Source: Gonatopus flavifemur
Taxonomy: Eukaryota; Arthropoda; Insecta; Hymenoptera; Dryinidae
Direction: 5' to 3'
DNA: 64,000 nt
Assembly: GCA_018340375.1 (NCBI GenBank)
Contig: JAFFJZ010000025.1
Span: forward strand, 2,619,501-2,683,500
In this document: piece after piece, positions 1 to 11,297 of the stretch
How positions within the stretch are numbered: position 1 is the stretch's first letter
How the letters are laid out: each line of letters begins with the position of its first letter
Made by a program: the position numbers and the translations under genes
The notes under the pieces: generated by a model
Seen by the model: only the letters and a program-made list of their open reading frames with translations
Databases searched by the model: none
Told to the model about the DNA's origin: nothing

Positions 1-885
1 GTGTAATTGGATTCACTTGGTATTTTATGATCAATGAAAATTCCGATTGACGCCAATACAATATTTTTCAATTGGATTGAATCGGTATGTTATCAATTAT
101 GAAGATTCTAATTGATACCAGTCAAATATTTTTCAATGGCATCCAATAGGTATTTTATCAATAATAAGAATTCCTATTGATACCAAGAAAATATTTTTCA
201 TTTGATTAAATAGGTATTTTATTGATCATTAAAATTCTAATTGATATCAGTGAAATATTTTTCAATAGAATTCAATGGGTATGTCATTAATCATAAAAAT
301 TCCAATTGATACCAAGAAAATATTTTCTCATTAGATTCAATGGGTATTTTATGATTGATAAAAAATTCCGATGGATACCAATAAAATATTTTTTAATTGG
401 ATTGAATCGGTATTTCATCAATCCTGAAAATTTCAATTGATACCAGTCAAATATTTTTCAACGGGATCCAATTGATATTTTATCAATAATAATTATTCCG
501 ATTGATATCAATGAAATATTGTGTAATTGCATTCACTTGGTATTTTATGACCAATGAAAATTCCGATTGATGCCAACACAATATTTTCCAATTGGATTCA
601 ATCGGTATGTTATTAATCATGAAGATTCTAATTGATACCAGTCAAATATTTTTCAATGGCATCCGATAGGTATTTTATCAATAATAAAAATTCCAATTCG
701 TACGAACACAATATTTTTTAATTTGATTTAATCGGCATTTTATTAATCATTACAATTATAATTGGTACCAGTAACATATTTCTCAGTGGGATCCAATGGA
801 TATTCCATCACTGATAAAAATTCCGATTGATACCAATGAAATATTTTCTAATTGGATTCTCTTGGTATTCTATGATTATAGTTCC
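1..885. repeat. Satellite-like array, 65-bp monomer with 520-bp higher-order spacing
   Basis: Degenerate tandem units of about 65 bp follow one another, each built of an AATTGGATTCAAT-like block, a GGTATTTTATCAAT block, AAAATTCCAATTGATACCA and a closing AATATTTTTCA. The unit that begins gtgtaattgg at base 1 recurs as gtgtaattgc at base 521, so eight monomers form a higher-order repeat of 520 bp. A third, truncated round starts near 845. The array runs off the left edge. No coding potential is visible. Confidence 0.8.
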
Positions 886-2500
886 CTATTCCAGCAACTT
901 TCCCATTAGTTCCAATACATCGAGGTCACCAGGGATTCTGATAAAAACCAATGATTTGATGCAATGAAAGAGATTTCAGAACTGAATCGGTTATTGCCGG
1001 TAAATACCTATAGGACTTTAGGATCTTTAAACTTGCCTATTATTTTCAATAAATTTGAATGTTGGAATAATCCAATTAAAACCCGTTGATCAATGAAATC
1101 GGTACATCCTTCAATGCAGTCAGAAATCTCCCATAAGAAACTCATTCATCATTCAATTCCAAAAATTTTCCCATTAGTTCCAATAGATTGAAATTGTGGA
1201 AACTTCCGATAAAAACCGTTTGCCTGATGGAATGGAGAAAATTTCAATCATCCAATCAGATATCTCTTATACAGACCAATAGATTATGTGAAGTCTGATT
1301 AATTCCCATAAAATGCAGATTTTTTAATTGGTGAATCCCCAATTGAAACCTATAGAAAAGAGATTCCGATAAACTCTTATCGATTTTGATTCGGGGATTG
1401 AACTGTTCCGATTGATCCTATGCAGTCCGATTAATTCTGAATCCGTTTCTATCGGATTTTTTAACCAGGGCTAATGCGGTGGAATAAAGTCTAAAATTGA
1501 ATTGGACATTTCTCATTCAATGCTATTGAATATTCAATCCCGTAAATATTCCTTTTATTTCCCATAAATTGCACTGAAAAAAAAATTCATCGAAAATCAA
1601 TTATATTTTGTTGTTAGGGTAACTGAATATCATGGCCAAGTCAACGAATAGACGGTCAGATTGACAGTATAATCGTTGACTTGACACCATGATGGTTGAT
1701 TCAACAGTGCATGTAGTTGAGGCAACAGTCAGATTCAGTTGGATATATCCAATCGTATTCTACCGTTGAATCAACTATATCACCGTTGTCTGTACCCACT
1801 TTTTTTTCAGTGTGGGATGATCGAATAATCCAATTGAAACCTATTGACCAATAAAATAAACAAACTCAAATCGAATTGGATATTCTGGATAGAAACCCAG
1901 TAAGTCTTGAATTTTGTACAATTTTCCCATTGGTTCCGATAGACCGAAATCACCGAAAATTCTGATAAAAACCGATGATTTAATCCACTGAAAGGAATTC
2001 TGAATTCGAATTGGATATTTCTCATTCAATCCTATTCAATTTTCAGATCCGTAAATGGTCCTATTGGTCCCCATGAATTCGGATAGTGGAATAATCCGAT
2101 TAAAACCTAAATACCGATCAAATCTGTACGAACTCTAATCGAATTGGACATTCCTCATAAAAACCGATTAAATTTCCCATTACGTAACATTTACGATCGG
2201 TTCCAATAGCTTTAGGTCATGGAAATTCCCGATAAAAACCATTTGCCTCATGGAATGGAGAAATTTTCAAACTCTCAATTAGATATCTCTCATACAAACC
2301 GATTGATCACTAAAAGTCATATTAATTCTAATAAAACAAATATTTTTCTATCGGTAAATCCTCGATTCAATCCTATATATACCACGTTCCAATTAATTCC
2401 TATTCATCTTGAATCGGTAGTTGAGCCTCTCCGATTGACCCTATTCATTCCGATTAATTTTGAATCGGTTTTTATCGGTTTCTATTGGACCTTTTAACCA
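886..2500. repeat. Diverged repeat block with AAAACCGATTGA / CCCATTAGTTCCAAT motifs
   Basis: Two related segments (about 890-1480 and 1815-2500) share motifs such as cccattagttccaatag, gataaaaacc and ccaattgaaacctat, and both end in tttttaaccaggg or ttttaaccaggg (near 1470 and 2495). That terminus also closes other repeats in this window. A separate MITE (1572-1812) lies between them. Short open frames here follow the repeat and are not genes. Confidence 0.6.
1572..1812. mobile_element. CACTG-type MITE, 241 bp, apparent TG duplication
   Basis: The left end reads CACTGAAAAAAAAATTC and the right end ACTTTTTTTTCAGTG, giving a short terminal inverted repeat. Both ends are flanked by TG, an apparent 2-bp target duplication. 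The interior iterates palindromic motifs of the type GTTGATTCAAC and TTGACTTGAC. There is no ORF. The termini resemble four other elements in the window (10490, 29731, 34525, 38145). Confidence 0.6.
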
Positions 2501-2990
2501 GGGAAGAGATTGTACATGTTTAGCAAAAGGTGAGTCGATGAACTGTTTTCTTGAGGCTCTTTTCTTTATGTTGAAGGTTATGTTTTTTATGTTGAGGTTT
2601 TTATGTTACACTTCATGTTACTATTATGGGAGTATTGACAGGGAAATTTGATCAACTTATGTTTTGTACTTCTCATTTGAATCATAGTGAGATTGATTCA
2701 AATTAGTGGCTCCTTTGATGAACTTCAAAATCAAAGCGTCAAGCCCTCCATCGCAGCAATTCATATTGTGTAAGTACAATTCTAATACAATAAATATGGA
2801 AAAATTTGACATATTTCAACACCTCTTGCTCTAACTGAACAATTTTGGTACAAAGTAAGCACTTACACACATTTCTCAACATACGCACAGCACTTTTGGG
2901 ATTTCTACCAAGACTTGCATCGATAAACAGGATTTTTTCCATTCAAACTTTGATATTTAGGTTGATCAAAAGAAACTCCAATTTTATTGA

Positions 2991-3385
2991 ATCTTTATAC
3001 TTATTGGAGTGATGTATGGATCATAGAATCTACCTAAACCAGGATTAATTTTTCTAATTCTTGTTCAATGTCTTTTCAACTTTTTTTCAGATTAGACATT
3101 TACAAGGAATTTACAGCTGTCCCCAGATAGAAAAATGTCTCCATAATGCCATCATAGTGGTGACATGCACGCCAAGAAATGTTCGCATCATGGCGCCAAG
3201 GTGTTTCCGCATAAAGCATTGTTATTGGTAGCAAAGCGAGGTGATGGCACTATAATTGAAACATAATGTTCACATTCTATGCATCATCTTTATACTTATT
3301 GGAGTGATGTATGGATCATAGAATCTACCTAAACCAGGATTTTTTTTTCTAATTCTTGTTCAATGTCTTTTCAACTTTTTCTCAG
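2991..3385 (+). repeat. Duplicated 100-bp intron end (2991-3090 and 3286-3385)
   Basis: The stretch from atctttatacttattgg to the polypyrimidine tract and AG acceptor occurs twice, offset by 295 bp, with only a few mismatches. Each copy ends in a good acceptor followed by a different open reading segment (3091 and 3386). The duplication therefore supplies near-identical 3' splice signals to two different candidate exons. Confidence 0.75.
3091..3231 (+). CDS. Candidate coding exon, possibly an alternative last exon
   Basis: After the acceptor tttttttcag the frame stays open for 46 codons to a TAG at 3229-3231. The translation is Cys-rich and of mixed composition (it contains GIYSCPQIEKCL and VTCTPRNVRIMAPRCF), and base composition is clearly less AT-rich than the surroundings. 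I do not recognise the protein. It may be an alternative terminal exon. Alternatively it is internal, using the phase-2 donor at AAG|GTGTTT or TTG|GTAGCA, but then it would not join the phase-0 exon at 3386. It could also be chance, though the acceptor and composition argue for coding. Confidence 0.4.
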   Translation: MRHLQGIYSCPQIEKCLHNAIIVVTCTPRNVRIMAPRCFRIKHCYW

Positions 3386-3478
3386 ATCTCAAATCAATTA
3401 ACACCCACTATACCAAATAAACCTGGACCTCCTCTTCAAAATCCAAGCCAGGCTGTAACGGCACCAGTTAAAGAAGTG
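3386..3478 (+). CDS. Internal coding exon (31 codons, Pro/Gln-rich) of an unidentified gene
   Basis: The exon lies between acceptor tttttctcag and donor GTACGA, is exactly 93 nt, and keeps phase 0 at both ends. It encodes a proline-, asparagine- and glutamine-rich linker that includes PTIPNKPGPPLQNPSQ and ends in KEV. It can be joined in phase to the terminal exon at 5814-5939, 2.3 kb downstream. The intervening intron contains a TA microsatellite with a large palindromic MITE in it. Upstream exons must lie to the left of the window. No domain is recognisable; the segment reads like a disordered linker. The donor is not a strong consensus, so its exact position is uncertain. Confidence 0.55.
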
Positions 3479-3501
3479 GTACGATAATTGGTTCTATCAA
3501 G

Positions 3502-3502
<1 letters not shown>

Positions 3503-3549
<47 letters not shown>

Positions 3550-5316
3550 GGTGATTCAAAATTCCCGCACTCTTTTTTGGGAGTAGATTCCTGATGAAAT
3601 TCTAAAACGATTTGTCCTTTTGCACAATGCTCTCCGACGCATAATTTCCGAGATATAATTAATTAAAGCTGACTAATTATGAGGTGGATCCATCGGTCAT
3701 TCAGGAGCGTCATAACAGAACAAGAGAGGAAGGTGCTTGCAGAGGGCGCTCATACGATCAGCTGATCGGTATAATCGATACGATTTACCAACATACAAAT
3801 TGGTAAATTTTCTATGTAGAACGATTGAATTCGTCGACACTGTGGAAAAATTGATGATTGTCATGAATTCTTATCACGATATGCTGTAGGTGAAAGTTGT
3901 AATTTCAGTAATGATTTTTATTACGCAGACAAATGTAAAATAGTGTTATTTCGTAGGGATAGGGATTCAAGTGGGAGAAAAAAGTATAACTACTCGTTTT
4001 CAATCAGAATTTTCATGTAAAAAAGAAAACATGAGAATTTTCATTCATCCGATACCCAATTTGAACGGTTTGATTAGTAAGTTTAACACAAGAGATTGGA
4101 TTCCGAATCCTGTATTCTGATTGGTCGAGAATCAATGTATGTCAGATCAATCCTCGGCCGTTTCAAATGATTCTTCTGAAGAATGTGTTTTCGACTTATC
4201 CCAACCACAACATTGAACAATGATGAATTCATTCGAATTCGCCCTTTTTACATCATTCGATGATTATAAAGGGTTTATCGAACGTTAATAACTTACTTCA
4301 ACTTGCAGAATCCATCAATTTTGACGAAAATACAAGGTGTGACATCATATACGACCCAATCATTGCACTTGATTGACATTGTAATCACATACGGTTTGTT
4401 TAGCTTAAATCAACTATTCGTGATACGAATCAACCAATCAGGTGGCAGCTCGAAACAGTTTCATTTGAAGCACATATGACTTCAAAGGGCATATTGTTAT
4501 TTCAAATGGAAAAAGAATTGTCTTTGAAGATTAACCAAATCCGTCCTTTATTAACGTCCGATGAACCCTTTATAATCATCGAATGATGTAAAAAGGGTGA
4601 ATTCGAATAAATTCATCATTGTTCAATGTTGTGGTTGGGATAAGTCGAAAACACATTCTTCAGAAGAATCATTTGAAACGGCCGAGGATTGATCTAACAT
4701 ACATTGATTCTCGACCAATCAGAATACAGGATTCGGAATCCAATCTCTTGTGTTAAACTTACTAATCAAACGATTCAAATTGGGTACCGGATGAATGAAA
4801 ATTCTCATGTTTTCTTTTTTACATGAAAATTCTGATTGAAAACGAGTAGTTATACTTTTTTCTCCCACTTGAATCCCTATCCCTACGAAATAACACTATT
4901 TTACATTTGTCTGCGTAATAAAAATCATTACTGAAATTACAACTTTCACCTACAGCATATCGTGATAAGAATTCATGACAATAATCAATTTTTCACAGTG
5001 TCGATGAATTCAATCGTTCTACATAGAAAATTTACCAATTTGTATGTTGGTAAATCGTATCGATTATACCGATCAGCTGATCGTATGAGCGCCCTCTGCA
5101 AGCACCTTCCTCTCTTGTTCTGTTATGACGCTCCTGAATGACCGATGGATCCACCTCATAATTAGTCAACTTTAATTAATTATATCTCGGAAATTATGCG
5201 TCGGAGAGCATTGTGCAAAAGGACAAATCGTTCTAGAATTTCATCAGGAATCTACTCCCAAAAAAGAGTGTGGGAATTTTGAATCACCCTGTATATATAT
5301 ATATATATATATATAT
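3503..5316. repeat. (TA)n microsatellite split by a MITE insertion
   Basis: A (TA)n run at about 3503-3546 continues at 5292-5316 on the other side of the 3547-5291 palindromic element. The element therefore sits inside what was one TA-repeat tract, as expected for a TA-targeting transposase. Confidence 0.8.
3547..5291. mobile_element. Long-TIR mariner-like MITE (1745 bp, 745-bp arms)
   Basis: The left end CAGGGTGATTCAAAATTC is mirrored by GAATTTTGAATCACCCTG at the right end. The two arms (about 3547-4291 and 4548-5291) are nearly identical inverted copies around a unique spacer of about 255 bp. The flanks are TA on both sides. CAGGGTG-type ends with TA duplication are usual for Tc1/mariner-like elements. 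No transposase ORF is present, so it is non-autonomous. The transcript could fold into a very long hairpin because it lies in the intron of the plus-strand gene. Confidence 0.85.
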
Positions 5317-5813
5317 TAGATACAAATATATATACATATTTCCTCAGAATTCAGATGCTTCTCTCATGAACCTTAGGCATAATGAAAGTAGTTGGAATAT
5401 GTGATAGATATTTTCCCGATCTTCGAGTATTGTATACATATTGAAGCCAATGGAAGTCGCATACTCAAATACGAGAATGCCTCGAAAAATTCCTTCTCTA
5501 TAGCGTGCATTTCAGATCATCATTTGATCATCTGAGTGAAACAACCGAAAAGTCTTGTAAAGTTCCTAATTTTCATGAACTTATAATAAACATTTTGCAA
5601 GATAGCGGGTTGAAAACTTTGTACTGTGAAGTTTTGTAATGTAATTTCATATTCGAATCTATCCTTGAGACTTCAAAAATATGATTTAGAGATACTGTCC
5701 CATTTACTTGGAGAGGAATGGATGACTGTCTTCATAATTTAACGTATAAATCTTTTTAAACGCATGGCCAGAATATAATATTAACGAAATAATATAATTT
5801 GTATGAATTTTAG

Positions 5814-5939
5814 GTGCACGAACTCATGGACGATGCGTTACACTCCTCGTGTGAAATTCTTCACGTGTCTGCATACACTTGGATGATCGGGACAGAGGAC
5901 TTCATTGAGAACTGGTTGCTCTTGCTGCCCCTTCGCTGA
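5814..5939 (+). CDS. Terminal coding exon of an unidentified plus-strand gene
   Basis: Directly after acceptor gaattttag the frame is open for 41 codons and ends in TGA at 5937-5939. The product fragment has a balanced composition, including HELMDDALHSSCEILHVSAY and a hydrophobic acidic C-terminus with FIENWLLLLPLR. Codon and base composition differ sharply from the AT-rich surroundings. It starts in phase 0, matching the phase-0 end of the exon at 3386-3478. I do not recognise the family. The 3' untranslated region probably runs into the mirrored repeats that begin about ten bases later. Confidence 0.6.
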   Translation: MHELMDDALHSSCEILHVSAYTWMIGTEDFIENWLLLLPLR

Positions 5940-5948
5940 AAGCATATC

Positions 5949-7290
5949 CAGTGTTCTTTGTAGTTTTTTCCAATTCTTTTCTATCTCCAATTCCTTACTT
6001 GGTAGAGAATCAATGTTCAGAGAGAAACAAAATCAAACACGCTGTAAGAAACATCTAATATACATGACCCATTGAAAGTTGGAAAAAATCACAGTCTTCT
6101 ATAAGAGTACTGTGTTCAGCGTAGAGAAAATATACTTTTCATTGTCAGAGTCCTATGCTCAATGTTATGACAACACAAAACTTTTGTAAACTGTTCACAT
6201 CCAGCGTAGGAAACTTCAACACCTCTGCTGCATGTGAACAGATTACAAAAGTTTTGTGATATCATAACTTTAAGCGTAGGACTGTGACAATCAAAGGTAT
6301 ATTTTCTCTACGCTGAGCACAATACTCTTATGGGAGACTGTGATTTTCTCCAATTTTCAATGAGTCATGTATACTAAATGTTTTATTACATTGTGTTTGA
6401 TTTCATTTTCCTCTGAACATTGATTTTCTTCCAAGTAAGGAATTTGAGATAGAAAAGAATTGGAAAAACTTACAAAGAATACTGTGAAAATATTTCATAT
6501 GAAATTACACAAGAAATCATTGGTAATATATTAGCCAATATCATATTGTGAAGTTTGTAACTTTTTCTGATGGTTCATAATATTATTTTACCAAAAATTG
6601 AATTTTTCACAATATAGGACTGTAAAAAGCTACAATGTTCTGTAAAAACCCACAAAATATCATTGGCTAACATACTGCCAATGATCCATTGTGTAATTTT
6701 ATATGAAATGTTTTCACAGTATTCTTTGTAAGTTTTTCCAATTCTTTTCTATCTCAAATCCCTTACTTGGTAGGAAATCAATGTTCAGAGAAAAATGAAA
6801 TCAAACACAATGTAATAAAACATTTAACATACATCACCCATCCAATCTTTGGAAAAATCAGTCTTTGGTGAAAATACTGTGCTCAGCGGAGAGAAGATAT
6901 ACTTTTGATTGTAACAGTCCTACGCTCAATGTTATGATATCACCAAACTCTTGTAAACTTTCAACATTCAGCGTTGGAAACTTTATCACTTATGCTAGAT
7001 GCGAACAGATTTCAAAAGTTTTGTGATATCATAACATTAAGCATAGGGCTGTTAGAATAAAAAGTATATTTCCTTAACGCTGAACACAGTACTTTCACAG
7101 TTGATTGTGATTTCTCCAAACTTTGAATAGGTAATGTACATTGAATATTTCCTGCAGTGTAACCCTAACGTGTTTTGTAAACATGGAAAAAACATAAAAA
7201 TGAAATTCTCCACTGTTTTCTTTGGAAAATTTCGTGCAGAGCAATGTATCAAACATTCTGTTTTTACATTTTCTGTGAACATTGATGAGA
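5949..7290. repeat. Alternating mirror-image repeat array (palindrome centres ~6215, ~6600, ~6990)
   Basis: A segment of about 390 bp is repeated in alternating orientation, so successive palindromes share their arms. The block ttccaattcttttctatct... cttacttgg appears forward near 5970, reversed near 6440 and forward again near 6735. The block agcgtaggactg flanks each outer centre. Divergence is moderate and highest in the last part (7140-7290). No coding function is evident; the small ORFs at 7052-7382 are incidental. Confidence 0.75.
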
Positions 7291-8350
7291 TAATTTCAAT
7301 ATTCAAGCGCGGTGTTTTCAAGTTTTCATATAATATTTATATGCTTCATATGTGTACACGATATTCACAGTTTGTTACATAAGTGGAGTAAATAAATTTT
7401 TATAATTCTCAAATTCTCATGAAGCATATTCTAAAGTATATTCATAACATGTAATAGAAACATAAAATACTTTGAAGTGCAAAATTGTACAGTATAATTT
7501 GTAAAATATGAATTATGAAACCAATTTTGGTTTATGAAGTGGATATATATGTTGAAATTTTTCACTTACCGAATACACACCTTTTGTTACAAATATACTT
7601 TTGAATATTGGCTAAGTTGATGTAATTCCAAGTAACCACCTCCAATTTACTCATAATATATTTATTTTTGAATTCCAATAATAACTTTTTTCATTTCAGA
7701 TACTTAATTACTTGATTTGTAGGAATGTTGAGTTATGAATGAAATTTCATTTTCAGTTGAGAAAAATCAATATCAGTTGAAATGCTTGAATTGATGATGA
7801 AATTTTGTAAAAAATGATTATAATTGAAAAACGAGCATTTGTGTCTTTTTTATTCATTTTACACTGAATTGAATTGTGAATTTATTCATTCCAATTAATA
7901 TTGATTTTTTGTAATTGAAATTGTATTTTGTTAATAAGTTAGCATTTTTAAAAATCAGGAAATTAAATATCTGAAATGGAAAAAATGATTATATATAACT
8001 ATATCTATATATCTATCACACGTACATTCAGTGCCCTGCATGTGTGTGTAGCACCCTATGGGATTCCCCGCTCACATACGAGGACGTATTTGTGTAGGTG
8101 AAATTCCCCAGGCACACTAGCGCCGCCTGGTTCTGTGGATAGTGAACTATATGATCTCAGTGATCAACACGGAGGTTTGGGTACCCTGACTCTAACAAGG
8201 GCATTGAACTATACGATGCCTATATATACTATACGCTTGTATAACATACTGGAAAGAGCACTGGCGAAATTTCCTATAGGATGGAAGAAGAGATCTTTCG
8301 TTAGCATGAAATGCAAGATGAAATAGCGTTGTTTCTCTTCAATACTCATC
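7291..8350. other. No supported gene; AT-rich sequence
   Basis: The stretch is mostly AT-rich single-copy-looking sequence. A less AT-rich patch at about 8030-8230 (containing ctagcgccgcctgg) includes a 63-codon open frame from 8135, but I see no splice signals or recognisable domain, so I do not call it a gene. Confidence 0.4.
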
Positions 8351-8354
8351 TTAA

Positions 8355-8566
8355 GGGCATTCATCAGAAGCAAAGTTACTAGATCTCTCCCCCCAGTTTT
8401 CTCAACAATTAATGAATATAATCGATTTTAATGAGCAGGTGCATCTTCTTAGCATATCAAAGAAAGTGCAGCTACTCTTTATTTTTCATTTTATTTGTTC
8501 GTTTCTGAGAAAACTGGGGGTGCGATTTTGGAATCTAGTAACTTTTTGAGAAGGTGGTGAATGCCG
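8355..8566. mobile_element. MITE flanked by TTAA on both sides (212 bp)
   Basis: Inverted arms (gggcattcatca at the left, tggtgaatgccg at the right) continue inward through a TTACTAGAT block and a CCCCCAGTTTTCTCA block, giving a hairpin. TTAA is present immediately outside both ends (8351-8354 and 8567-8570), as in piggyBac-type insertions. No ORF is present. A similar TTAAGGG-type end occurs near 61,680. Confidence 0.65.
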
Positions 8567-8944
8567 TTAAAAAGGGATGATGAGTGTAAAGGGTATCTGC
8601 TTCTTTTTCTCGCACAGTGTATTCGACTGTCTCTCTTTGACGAAAAATTTTTGAATGGTGCTCATTCCAGCATATTATACAGTTCAATGAACAAGGGTGA
8701 TGCGCGGTGCCACCTCGCGATTCTTTTTGTGACAATATATCACGTCACGATTGTCTAGATAATTTACTCATCTAATTCAGTCACGAATTTGCATACGAAC
8801 TATATATATATGAATCGGATTGGCATGATTTTCAACGTATCTTGTCAATTTATTTCATTAAAAAAATCGCATCATTTTCAATGCGGTTTATGAATCGTGA
8901 CCTCCTGACTTCCCTGAATTATGGTGATGAGCAGGGCAATCGAA

Positions 8945-9190
8945 AGCATGCCACAGCATATTTTCTATTTTGCATCTGACGGACAAATAGCTTTGATATT
9001 TATCCATTTTAGATCAAAATGACCCTTTTGAAGGCACGTTTGTTAGAGCATATTTTTGCATATTTTATACTTTAGTGCATATTTCAGCATATTTTATAGA
9101 TGCGTGCTTATTTTGGTATATTTTGTGAAAAAGTGCATATTTCGGCATATTTGTATTTTTGTCAATGGAAATATATTCTACAGAGCATAT
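8945..9190. repeat. GCATATTTT-iterated repeat
   Basis: The motif GCATATTTT or GCATATTTC recurs many times at irregular 15-30 bp spacing (for example near 9050-9150). Its style is like the other motif-iterated elements in the window. No terminal inverted repeats could be fixed. Confidence 0.5.
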
Positions 9191-9269
9191 CATTCACATT
9201 TCCAATCAACATCCCCAGTAGAATATTTTCACAAAATATTTTTTGTAATATAAGTTTATTTTATTACGT

Positions 9270-9532
9270 CCCAATAAACATTTTTATGGAAGTCTTCCGG
9301 AACACTCTAAAAGATATCTGAGAGAGATCTGAAAGATGTCTTACGCAACAAATTTAGGTATGTTCAAGATGTCTCCCTTCAAGATGTCTTTTAGATATCT
9401 CAAAGATGTCTTTTAGATATCTCAAAGATATCTTTCTACAAGATGTCTTAAACTTATCTAAATTGGTTGCGTAAGACATCTTTTGGATGCCTTTGAGATA
9501 TCTTTGAGACTGATCCAAAAATGTTTATTGGG
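9270..9532. mobile_element. MITE with CCCAATAAACATTTTT ends and iterated AGATGTCTTTTAGATATCT core
   Basis: The left end CCCAATAAACATTTTT is mirrored by AAAAATGTTTATTGGG at the right. The interior is almost wholly made of variants of AGATGTCTTT and AGATATCTCA in both orientations. Flanking GT dinucleotides may be a 2-bp duplication. A related half-element, with iterated AGATAT motifs and an end reading caaatgtttattgag, lies near 19,170-19,275. Confidence 0.7.
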
Positions 9533-9884
9533 GTATATTTTTTAAATATTAATTTATTGATGTATTTATTTATTGGTTTATTCACTCATCTACTTATCCA
9601 CAAGCTGGGATCACTAGAATATTAAAAATCCAAAACATATTGCTCTGAAAGATGATTGATTCACCTCGATTTTGATATATTAAAATACAATTTTCAATCA
9701 ACATCTCAATGAAAGATGAGCATTGAACTCTTCAAACACATACAAGTAATGCAAGATAGAAACCTGGTTTCCTAATTGTGATGTACATTTTTGCATTTAG
9801 CTTTTGATCGAAATCTATAAAACGAATCAATTAACAATTGCAATAAAATTTCAACATTATCCTGTCTCAGAAAATATGAAATAT

Positions 9885-10485
9885 CTATTCAGATTCAGGA
9901 TGATTCAGAGGAATTCAGAGTTATTCATCGTGATCCAAAAAAATCCAAAAGAATTCAGAGACTGTTGGGTTTGGAAAAATTATGTGTCGAACTTTTCAGA
10001 AGGATTCAGGGAAATTGAGAAGAAAATAAATTGAATGAAATTTTTGGTTCAAGATTTCAGAGGCATTCAGAGAATTTCATAGAGATTTGGAGACAGGTGA
10101 GTTGGGGAAAACTGTGCGTTGAACTTTTCAGAGGGATTCAGAGAGATTCGGAGGAGTTCAGGAAAATTCAGAGGGAAGTAAATTGAGTAAAAGTTTTGTT
10201 TCAAGATTCCGAGGGATTCTGGGAGTTTTGGAGAGATTCAGAGAAAGTTAAAGTATGAAAAATTGGGCGATGGATTTTTTAGAGGGATTCAGAAAAATTT
10301 AGGAAGATTCAGAGAGAAATATGGGTTAAATTTTTGGTTGAAAATTTCAAAGTTCACAAGTTTCAGAGACATTCAGAGACAGGTGAATATAAAAAAGAAT
10401 CGTGCATTGAACTTTTCAAAAAGATTCAGAGAAATTCAGAGGACTTCAGGGGAGAATAAATTCAGTGAAATTTTGGGTTCAAGAT
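9885..10485. repeat. ATTCAGAGA-iterated repeat, copy 1
   Basis: Short motifs of the form GATTCAGAGA, AATTCAGAG and GATTCGGAG recur every 10-20 bp throughout. The same class appears at 28,915-29,640, 29,945-30,830, 41,000-41,420 and 42,385-43,850. Open frames across it (such as 10263-10667) reflect the motif and are not genes. Confidence 0.7.
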
Positions 10486-10489
10486 TTCA

Positions 10490-10604
10490 CACAGTAAAAA
10501 ATTTATCGTCATTGTGTAAAGTGTTAGAATTTGTGTGTAGAATGTTGAATATTCTACACACAAATTCCAACACTTTGCACAATGACGATAAATTTTTTAC
10601 TGTG
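10490..10604. mobile_element. Perfect-ended hairpin MITE (115 bp), CACAGTAAAA ends
   Basis: The sequence is an almost perfect palindrome beginning CACAGTAAAAAATTTATCG and ending CGATAAATTTTTTACTGTG, with the turn near 10,547. CA lies on both flanks, an apparent 2-bp duplication. It sits at the edge of an ATTCAGAGA-iterated block. The high arm identity suggests recent origin. Confidence 0.75.
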
Positions 10605-10829
10605 CACGGAAAGAAGAGAACAGCACTGGTTACTGTCCATAACAACAATCAGTTGAAAAACAAATGAAAACACGCTTGGATGATAGAGGTTAGCGCGATC
10701 ACAGTGATGTGTACTGCAGTGAAATTCGTCAATGCTGCTTGGATATTTGGTTATTGGGAGACGCAGTAATGAAAGGCGTGAATTTGATTTTTAATTTTTT
10801 TCAATGAATTACTGCGATTTACAGTAACC

Positions 10830-11245
10830 TGTAGACTCTTTTTATCCTTCAAAGAAATATTATGTATTAGATTCTTCAGCCTTAGAACTCGCTCGATGCA
10901 TTAGAAGAAGGAAGCCTCGTAATGGGTAAGGACGAGTGAACACGAGGCTGGGAGCACATGCGGAGACGGTTGGACCGGAATCAATCGACACTCAGATTTT
11001 AGAAATAATCGAGTAATTTATTATAATTTAAACACCATACTTATTGTGTAACAAAAGGCATCTGCCTGACATACTCAGACTAAACTAACTTGAACCGATC
11101 GCGGAGAGAATGAAGAGAGAGAGCTCCCTCTCGTCTCACGCGTGTTTTTATACTCTATGGTGCGCAGCCGGTCCAAGGGACACGCATCCTTATGTACACC
11201 ATCTTGTGATGTCATAGGTATCTGTTGACCTCATTGGCCACTACA
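10830..11245 (-). repeat. 3' LTR of the gypsy element
   Basis: This is the downstream LTR in the element's own orientation. On the minus strand it carries a TATAAAAA box (plus-strand 11145-11152) and an AATAAA signal (plus-strand 11017-11022), in the order expected for U3, R and U5. It is almost identical to the copy at 16525-16940. Confidence 0.9.
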
Positions 11246-11297
11246 GCTCGGCCATCCTGCTTTCTGCTCGCCTCGAGCAGGCGCGACATTCAGTTTG

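Noticed and set aside
10263..10667. 134-codon ORF
   Set aside because: It spans an ATTCAGAGA-iterated repeat and a perfect hairpin MITE; low-complexity translation.
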